From the NCBI RefSeq assembly GCF_023898865.1, contig NZ_JAGSOV010000097.1:1-37305 (forward strand): 37,305 nucleotides of DNA, given 5' to 3'. The translations under genes and the position numbers were made by a program. Shown here piece by piece: positions 31,792 through 37,305 of the stretch; the stretch's first letter is position 1; each line of letters opens with the position of its first letter. The notes under the pieces are model-generated. The model was not told the origin of the DNA, ran no database searches, and saw only the letters and a program-made list of their open reading frames with translations. Source of the stretch: Pseudonocardia humida. Its GTDB lineage: Bacteria > Actinomycetota > Actinomycetes > Mycobacteriales > Pseudonocardiaceae.

Positions 31792-33363
31792 TCAGCGCGG
31801 GTCGGAGGCACGTAGGTCGCTCACCTCGCCGCTGCGCAGCTTGTCGCGGTAGGCGGCGACCTCGCGCTTCACCACCGGGGCGAGCAGGTAGAGGCCGACG
31901 ATGTTGAACAGGGCGAGCAGGAAGAGCACCGCGTCGGCGAAGGACAGCACGCTGCCCAGCGTCAGCACCGAGCCGACGACGATGAACAGGCAGTACAGGA
32001 CCTGGTAGGTCCGCTCGCTGGCGCGGCTGCGGCCGAACAGGTACGTCCACGCCTTCTGCCCGTAGTAGCCCCAGGTCAGCATCGTGGACAGGGCGAAGAG
32101 GACGATGGCGACGGTGAGCACGTAGGGGAACCAGGGCAGCACGGTCTCGAAGGCGTTCGAGGTGACCAGGACCCCGTCCGGGGTCTCGCCGCCGGCCGCC
32201 GCGCTGGCCCGGGCCTCGTTCCAGAACGGGGTGCCGGCGATGACGATCGTCAGCGCGGTCATGGTGCACACGATCACGGTGTCGATGAACGGCTCGAGGA
32301 GCGCGACGTAGCCCTCGGTGACCGGGTGGCGGGTGCGGACCGCCGAGTGCGCGATCGGTGCCGAGCCGAGGCCGGCCTCGTTGGAGAACGCGGCCCGCTG
32401 GAAGCCGACGATCAGCGCGCCGATCGCACCGCCGGCCACTCCGGCCCCGGTGAACGCCCCGGCGAAGATCGCGCCGATCGCCGCGGGCACCTGCGGCAGG
32501 TTGACCCCGATCACGATCAGGCAGGCCGCGACGTACACGACCGCCATCGACGGCACCAACCGGCTGGTGACCCGGCCGATCGCGGTGATGCCGCCGATGA
32601 TGACCGCCCCGACCAGCGCGGCGACCACCAGCCCGAAGATGAGCGCAGCCCCCGCGCCGCCGAGCGGGCCGCCGTCGCCCCCGGTGACGTCACGCAGCTG
32701 CGCGAAGGTCTGGTTGGCCTGGAACATGTTGCCGCCGGCGACGCCGAAGAACAGGATCATCACCGCCGCACCGCCGGCCAGGATGCGGCCCACGACGCGC
32801 CCGGTGCCGCCGGGGAGGCGCTCGGCGACGCCCTTGCGCAGGTAGTGCATGGGTCCACCGGACACCGTGCCGTCCGGGTGCTCCTCGCGGTACTTGACCC
32901 CCAGGGTGCACTCGACGAACTTGGTGCACATCCCCAACAGCCCGGCGACGATCATCCAGAACGTCGCGCCCGGCCCGCCGATGGTCACCGCGACGCCGAC
33001 GCCTGCGATGTTGCCCAGGCCGACCGTCCCGGACACCGCCGAGCTCAGCGCCTGGAAGTGGCTGATCTCGCCGGGCTCGTCGTCGCGGGTGAACCGGCCG
33101 CCGACGATCTTCAGGGCCAACCGGAACTGGCGGAACTGCACGAACCGGAAGTAGACCGTGAAGATCGTCGCGGCGATCACGAGCCAGGCCACGATCCACG
33201 GGAACGTGACGCCGAGGACGGTGATCTCGGCGAAGACGAACGAGGACAGGGCGTTCGAGATCGGGTCGAACACGGCGTTGATGGCGTTCTCGACGTCCGC
33301 GAGCGGCCCGATCGGGGGCGCGGTCGCGGACGCGAGGAGGGGCTCCGACGGCGTCATCCTCAT
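31792..33363 (-). CDS. Sodium:alanine/glycine symporter (AGCS family)
   Basis: 523 aa from ATG 33363 (ATG 33357 is equally possible). About eleven membrane segments. The family signature is present as HFQALSSAVSGTVGLGNIAG, followed by GGPGATFWMIVAGLLGMCTKFVE and SGGPMHYLRKGV. The second conserved block is FQRAAFSNEAGLGSAPIAHS. It imports alanine or glycine with Na+. The conserved substrate/Na+ residues in TGTVGLGN-like and SNEAGLG motifs are intact. It is a single gene, 115 nt upstream of capA. Confidence 0.9.
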   Translation of the reverse strand: MRMTPSEPLLASATAPPIGPLADVENAINAVFDPISNALSSFVFAEITVLGVTFPWIVAWLVIAATIFTVYFRFVQFRQFRLALKIVGGRFTRDDEPGEISHFQALSSAVSGTVGLGNIAGVGVAVTIGGPGATFWMIVAGLLGMCTKFVECTLGVKYREEHPDGTVSGGPMHYLRKGVAERLPGGTGRVVGRILAGGAAVMILFFGVAGGNMFQANQTFAQLRDVTGGDGGPLGGAGAALIFGLVVAALVGAVIIGGITAIGRVTSRLVPSMAVVYVAACLIVIGVNLPQVPAAIGAIFAGAFTGAGVAGGAIGALIVGFQRAAFSNEAGLGSAPIAHSAVRTRHPVTEGYVALLEPFIDTVIVCTMTALTIVIAGTPFWNEARASAAAGGETPDGVLVTSNAFETVLPWFPYVLTVAIVLFALSTMLTWGYYGQKAWTYLFGRSRASERTYQVLYCLFIVVGSVLTLGSVLSFADAVLFLLALFNIVGLYLLAPVVKREVAAYRDKLRSGEVSDLRASDPR

Positions 33364-33578
33364 AGGAGAGAGCCGCCGGGACCGGTCTGCAACCGGGGGT
33401 GGTCTCCTGCAAGCAGAACGTTAGATCGGCCGAGGCCCGGCCGGCGTGAGGGCACCAACCCCTCCGCGGAGACCGCGTCCTCGACGGCCGGCTTCCGAGC
33501 GGCGACGGCTGAGCGGGCGCCCCGGCCGTCCGGGGACGCCGCCGTTCGGCTCGCGGATTCCCGTCGAGCCACCCCGGT

Positions 33579-35894
33579 TCACCGCCCGGCGACCGCCGGG
33601 TCCGGGCGCAGCCGGCGCCCGGGCCAGCCGCTGGCCCGCCCCACCAACGACACCAGCGCGGGCACCAGCAGCGACCGCACCACGAACGCGTCGATCAGCA
33701 CGCCGACGGCCACCGCGAAGGCCAGCTCCTGGAAGGGCGCCACCGGGATCAGCGCGACGAGGGCGAAGCTCGCGGCCAGCGTGATCCCGGCGGCGTTGAT
33801 GGCCCGGGTGGAGCGGGGCACGGCCACGGCGAGCGCCTCGGGCAGCGGCCGGCGCCGACCCTCCTCCCAGATGTAGCCGACGCTGAAGATGTTGTAGTCC
33901 GAGCCCAGCGAGATGAGCAGCACCGCGGCGGCGAACGGGATGTAGAACACCACGCCGTCGCGGCCCAGCACGTCCTGGAAGAACCAGGTGGTCAGGCCGA
34001 GGGCGGCGCCGACCGCGAGCACGCTGGTGGCCAGCAGGTACAACGGGGCCACCAGGGCGCGCAGGAACACCACCAGCAGGACCAGGTCGACCAGCAGCAC
34101 CGCGATCGCGATGCGCCCGAGGTCGGACGCGGCGGTGTCGACCAGGGAGACCCCGAGGGCGGTGTCGCCGGCCCAGCCGACCTCCGCGCCGGGTAGGCCG
34201 GCCTCGGCGAGCAGCCCGGGCATCCGGTCGCGCAGGGCGCGCAGGTCGTCGATGGCCTGAGCGCCGAGCGGGTCGCTGTCGAGCACCACCAGGAACCGCG
34301 CGGCGCCGCCGTCCGGGGCCAGGAACAGCCCCAGCTCGATCGGCAGCGGCTGGTCGCGGGGGCCCAGCACACCGGCCACCCCGGGCTGGGCGTCGAGCAG
34401 CCGCTCCAGCTCGGCCAGCCGCTCCCGGTCGCCGGTGATCCCCGGCCGGGACACCACCAGCGCAGTCGGCGCGATGATGCCCGGGGCGAAGCCGGCGGCG
34501 GCGGCCTCGGCGGCCTGCCGCACCGGTTCGTCGGGGGGCAGCGCGTCGACCGGCGACACGGCGGTGCGCAGGCCGAACAGCGGCAGCGATGCGGCGACCA
34601 GCAGCGCCAGCACCCCGCCGACGACGGCCGCGGCGATCGGCCGGCGGCCGAGCAGGCGCAGGAAGCGGGACGGCACCACGTTCCGCGCCGCGCCGCGCTC
34701 GGGCAGGTCGACAGGGTCGGTGGGGTCGGTGGGGGTCGCATCGGGGCGCACCGACGGCCAGAACGCCCACCGCCCGAGGATCGCCATGAGCGCGGGGACC
34801 AGTGTCGTCGAGACCACCAGCCCGACCAGCACGGTGATCGCCAGTCCCGGGCCGAACGCCTGGAACAGCGGCGACTCGGCGACGGCCAGGGTGGCCACCC
34901 CGGCCGCGACGGTGATCCCGGCCACCACGACGATGGGCAGGTACTCCGCGACCCCGGCGCGCACGGCGTCGGGGCCGGGAACGCCCTTGCGCAGCCGGCG
35001 CTGCACGCCGGACATGAAGAAGATGGCGTAGTCGGTGGTGATGCCCAGCATCAGCGCCACGATCACCGGCTGCATCTGGCTGGGGGCGGCCAGCCCGGTG
35101 AGCTGGCCGACCAAGCCGAGCAGGCGGTCGGCGAGCAGGTAGCCGGTGCCCGCGGTGACCAGTGTGATCAGCGGTGCGGCCACCGAGCGGAAGGTGAAGC
35201 CGACGATCAGGGCGATGGCCGCCAGCGTGGCCGCCTCCACCAGCGGCAGCGTCTCGACGATGGCGTGCCACTGGGCGCCCTGCACCGGGATGGTGCCGGT
35301 CCCGCCGAGCAGACCGCCCTCCGGGTGCTCGAGGCCGGCCACGTAGTCGCGGGTGATCGCGTCCTGGGGGCCGAGCCCGGCGGTGGGGCTGATGAACAGG
35401 TAGGTGATCAGGGTGGTGTTCTGCTCGGCCGCCCCGGGGAACAGCACGGGGTTGTTGGTGAGCGGGTAGGCCAGCAGCAGGTCGCCGCTGGGCCGGCCGC
35501 CCGCGGCGAGCGTTCGCTCGACGACCTCCAGGGCCGCCAGGACGGAGTCCGCCTGCACGAACGGGTCCAGCCCGGCCGGGTCGCGCTGGACGACGGCGGT
35601 GCGGCTGAGCAGCGGCAGTCCGAACCGGGCCAGCGCGTCGACCTGCGCTTGGATCGCCGGGTTGCGCTCGCCCACCAATCCCGACAACCCGGCGCCCGCG
35701 CTGCCCAGTGCGGGCAGCAGCGCGACGGCGGCGACGGTCGCCAGGGCCAGCGCGGCGACGACGATCCAGCGGAACCGCACGACCGCGGCGGCGTAGGCGT
35801 CGACGACGGCATGCCGGCGCGGTGGCCGCTGCGCGTCCGACCCGCTCGCGGGGACCGCGTCCGCGGTCGTGCCGCCGTCCGGCTCCTCAGCCAT
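33579..35894 (-). CDS. MMPL-family transporter
   Basis: 771 aa from ATG 35894, overlapping the upstream gene by 8 nt. RND layout: TM1 (FRWIVVAALALATVAAVALL), a large extracytoplasmic domain, TM2-6, then the same order again. Each half has the Asp-Tyr pair used for proton relay in MmpL3: GITTDYAIFFMSG and LGSDYNIFSVGYIWE. RND/MMPL proteins export lipids, glycolipids or small molecules using the proton gradient. Size matches actinobacterial MMPL proteins without the long MmpL3 C-terminal tail. Substrate unknown. Confidence 0.9.
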   Translation of the reverse strand: MAEEPDGGTTADAVPASGSDAQRPPRRHAVVDAYAAAVVRFRWIVVAALALATVAAVALLPALGSAGAGLSGLVGERNPAIQAQVDALARFGLPLLSRTAVVQRDPAGLDPFVQADSVLAALEVVERTLAAGGRPSGDLLLAYPLTNNPVLFPGAAEQNTTLITYLFISPTAGLGPQDAITRDYVAGLEHPEGGLLGGTGTIPVQGAQWHAIVETLPLVEAATLAAIALIVGFTFRSVAAPLITLVTAGTGYLLADRLLGLVGQLTGLAAPSQMQPVIVALMLGITTDYAIFFMSGVQRRLRKGVPGPDAVRAGVAEYLPIVVVAGITVAAGVATLAVAESPLFQAFGPGLAITVLVGLVVSTTLVPALMAILGRWAFWPSVRPDATPTDPTDPVDLPERGAARNVVPSRFLRLLGRRPIAAAVVGGVLALLVAASLPLFGLRTAVSPVDALPPDEPVRQAAEAAAAGFAPGIIAPTALVVSRPGITGDRERLAELERLLDAQPGVAGVLGPRDQPLPIELGLFLAPDGGAARFLVVLDSDPLGAQAIDDLRALRDRMPGLLAEAGLPGAEVGWAGDTALGVSLVDTAASDLGRIAIAVLLVDLVLLVVFLRALVAPLYLLATSVLAVGAALGLTTWFFQDVLGRDGVVFYIPFAAAVLLISLGSDYNIFSVGYIWEEGRRRPLPEALAVAVPRSTRAINAAGITLAASFALVALIPVAPFQELAFAVAVGVLIDAFVVRSLLVPALVSLVGRASGWPGRRLRPDPAVAGR

Positions 35895-36519
35895 CGAGGT
35901 GATCCGGGACGGTCCACTCGGGCGGGGGTACGACGCCGAGGCGGCACAGCTCGGCGGCCGCCAGGGGCAGGCACCGGCCCCGGTCGGCGTCGAGCCAGGG
36001 CTGCGGGCTGACCCGGCGCAGTTCGCGGAACGGGACCCGGCGCAGGGCCGCCCGGGCGAGGTGCTCGACCAGCATCGGGTCGGCGGGGCCGCGCAGCATG
36101 CGGCGCAGCCCGCGCAGCTCGCGGCGCCGGGCCAGCCGCAGTGGCAGGTACACCAGCAGCAGTGGCACCACGGGCAGCGCCACCACGGCGCCCGCCAGCA
36201 CGAGGGCGAGCGCGCGCAGGTCTTCGCGGGCCCCCGCGACGCTGCCGCGGATGTCCGCGGCCGTGTCGCGGACGCTGCCGGCGAGCTGCCCGGCGCCCTC
36301 CCCGACGACCGGCACCTGGTCGATCAGGCCGATGGCCCGCGCGGTGTCGTCGAGGGCGTCGGCGGCGCGGAGCAGACCGGTGTCCAGCTCGGCGAGCTGC
36401 CACACGTGCCGGGCCGTCAGCACGCCGAGCACGCAGAACACGGCGAGCGCCGTCACCGCCGCGAGGTCCCAGCGGCGGACGGTGCGACGGCTGGGCAGCA
36501 GGGCGAGTTCGGTCATCAT
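35887..36519 (-). CDS. Membrane protein coupled to MMPL
   Basis: 210 aa from ATG 36519 (or ATG 36516) with GGAG about 7 nt upstream. One N-terminal membrane segment (DLAAVTALAVFCVLGVLTAR), an extracytoplasmic helical region (LRAADALDDTARAIGLIDQV, then VRDTAADIRGSVAGA), a second segment (ALVLAGAVVALPVVPLLLVY) and a basic cytoplasmic domain ending WTVPDHLDG. Its stop overlaps the MMPL start, so it is probably an accessory or assembly partner of the transporter. No known family. Confidence 0.65.
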   Translation of the reverse strand: MMTELALLPSRRTVRRWDLAAVTALAVFCVLGVLTARHVWQLAELDTGLLRAADALDDTARAIGLIDQVPVVGEGAGQLAGSVRDTAADIRGSVAGAREDLRALALVLAGAVVALPVVPLLLVYLPLRLARRRELRGLRRMLRGPADPMLVEHLARAALRRVPFRELRRVSPQPWLDADRGRCLPLAAAELCRLGVVPPPEWTVPDHLDG

Positions 36520-36622
36520 CGGCGCGCTCCGCCCGTCATGGTGGCCCCTCCCAGGACCCTGCGTCGACCGCCGCGCGCGCCTACGCTGCCGGCCATCCGA
36601 CGACCGGGAGCAGGGGGAGGCC

Positions 36623-37024
36623 ATGGGCGACTACGACGAACCCGCGACGGCCGGGTCCGCGTCCGGGCGGTGGCGCACGGCGCTCGTGGTGGTCGCGGCG
36701 CTGGCCGTGGGGCTCGTGGCGGGGTACCTGCTGCGCGGCGGCACCGAGCCGGCGCAACCGGTGGCCGCGCCGTCGAGCACCGCACCGGCTCCGTCACCCA
36801 CCACCGCCGCGGCGCCGTCGCCGTGCGTGGAGATCGCCGAGGGCGGGAGCGACCTGGTCGCGCAGCTCGAGCAGGCGGCGCAGGCGATCGGGGCGCTCGA
36901 TCCGACCGCCCTGCGGGCCGTGCTCGACGAGGTCCAGCGGCTGCGCACCGAGCTGGAGGCCGACGCCGCGAGCTGCCGCGCCCAAGCGGAGGGCTCGGTG
37001 GCGGCGCCGACCCCGTCGGGCTGA
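36623..37024 (+). CDS. Small membrane-anchored exported protein
   Basis: 133 aa from ATG 36623 after GGGGGAGG. A short acidic N-terminus (MGDYDEPATAGSASG), one membrane helix (ALVVVAALAVGLVAGYLL), a Ser/Pro/Thr-rich linker and a helical extracytoplasmic domain with two Cys (PCVEIAEGG and SCRAQAEG) around a coiled-coil-like stretch (RAVLDEVQRLRTELEADA). The design resembles the lipoprotein at 26378. It is divergent from the MMPL pair. Element e on the opposite strand reads toward it from the 3' side. Confidence 0.65.
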   Translation: MGDYDEPATAGSASGRWRTALVVVAALAVGLVAGYLLRGGTEPAQPVAAPSSTAPAPSPTTAAAPSPCVEIAEGGSDLVAQLEQAAQAIGALDPTALRAVLDEVQRLRTELEADAASCRAQAEGSVAAPTPSG

Positions 37025-37104
37025 GCAGCGGCGGCGCGGGCACGCCGGTCCGGTCCACGGGCGCTCGGTCCATGGGCGGGAACTTCCCGCGGGAGAGGAC
37101 CGGG

Positions 37105-37126
37105 TACCTGCCGATCAGCTTGCGGA
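37105..37126 (-). promoter_or_regulatory. Promoter-like element e (TCCGCAAG-N8-CAGGTA), minus strand
   Basis: On the minus strand CGCAAG (37124..37119) and CAGGTA (37110..37105) are separated by 8 nt, with GCGGGAAG about 19 nt after. It lies 34 nt past repeat R6 in the CTGACG orientation, as c lies past R4. It points into the 3' end of the gene at 36623, so any transcript would be antisense to it. Confidence 0.55.
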
Positions 37127-37144
37127 ACCGCGCTGCGCGGCATT

Positions 37145-37161
37145 CGTCAGCTCTTCGTCAG
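37145..37161 (+). promoter_or_regulatory. Direct repeat R6, CGTCAG-N5-CGTCAG
   Basis: Both halves perfect, extended to TTCGTCAGCTC twice. GGGCATCC follows after 29 nt (37191) and the last gene begins at 37265. It is the second bidirectional composite site (with element e). Confidence 0.6.
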
Positions 37162-37264
37162 CTCGGCGCGGTCCCGCCGGCGGGCGGGGCGGGCATCCTG
37201 GGTTGGCCGGCTGCGGGGTCGGTCGAGGACGGCGTCCCCGGTGGGTGGTGGGGAGGAGGTGGGG

Positions 37265-37305
37265 ATGCGGGTGCCGACGACCACGGCGAGGGAGCTCATC
37301 GAGCA
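37265..37305 (+). CDS. Start of a gene cut by the window edge
   Basis: ATG 37265 follows GGAGGAGG at good distance and opens MRVPTTTARELIE. The string TTARELIE resembles the start of CBS-domain proteins (as in TTVRDVM), but 13 residues do not allow a firm call. It would be driven by repeat R6. Confidence 0.45.
   Translation, partial: MRVPTTTARELIE

Noticed and set aside
36516..37073. 185-codon minus frame downstream of element e
   Set aside because: Composition is Arg/Pro/Ala-rich and it mirrors the plus-strand membrane-anchored gene, which has a good ribosome site. Kept only as a question for RNA-seq.
1..37305. tRNA, rRNA, CRISPR arrays, riboswitches, replication origins
   Set aside because: No cloverleaf, rRNA segment, regularly spaced identical repeats of CRISPR type or known riboswitch core was seen on reading both strands.

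Overview
The window is very GC-rich, coding-dense DNA with many GTG starts, frequent 4-bp ATGA/GTGA stop/start overlaps and typical actinobacterial families (GntR and TetR regulators, SARP-like ATPases, DUF2254, SPW-repeat, MMPL and LpqE-like proteins, a MenG-type methyltransferase). It fits a Pseudonocardiaceae-like actinomycete chromosome; that placement is inferred from composition and gene families only.

Layout. (1) 1-560: the 3' end of an IS630-family transposase, inserted into and truncating a GntR/FadR regulator. (2) 677-5765: a minus-strand run of GNAT, MFS exporter, GNAT and a large NB-ARC-like ATPase regulator, preceded by a possible 17-residue leader peptide and two interleaved inverted repeats. 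(3) 5768-8970: a small TetR-centred locus (SRPBCC protein, DUF2867 protein, MenG/UbiE-like methyltransferase, TetR, broken NDH-2 gene) tied together by three copies of an operator CCATAC-N6-GTMTGG. (4) 9038-17673: a probable metal or metallophore transport island, with an MFS exporter divergent from an oligopeptide/nickel-type ABC importer (lipoprotein, two permeases, fused double ATPase) and a GNAT. A Fur/Zur-like palindrome lies before the importer, and a frameshifted Nramp-like gene follows. (5) 17680-37305: an envelope and stress island (DUF2254, SPW, lipoproteins, voltage-sensor-like membrane protein, PAP2, YetF, GH15, YihY, CapA, AGCS symporter, MMPL and several uncharacterised membrane proteins) scattered with pseudogene debris (SIMPL, AI-2E, glucose dehydrogenase).

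The most interesting signal is regulatory and lies in region 5. Six 11-bp-period direct repeats CGTCAG-N5-CGTCAG (two with one mismatch) occur there, five intergenic and one (30596-30612) between two minus-strand genes. Five copies of a second element, CGCAAG-N8-CAGGTA with exactly fixed spacing, mostly sit just before stress-type genes. At 26237-26292 and 37105-37161 the two elements combine in the same geometry, apparently forming bidirectional promoters. This suggests a response regulator acting with a SigB/SigF-like sigma factor on a local envelope-stress regulon. No regulator gene for it lies in the window.

The window also holds a G18C20 homopolymer palindrome (24033-24070) that may be an assembly artefact, and the beginning of another gene at its right edge.
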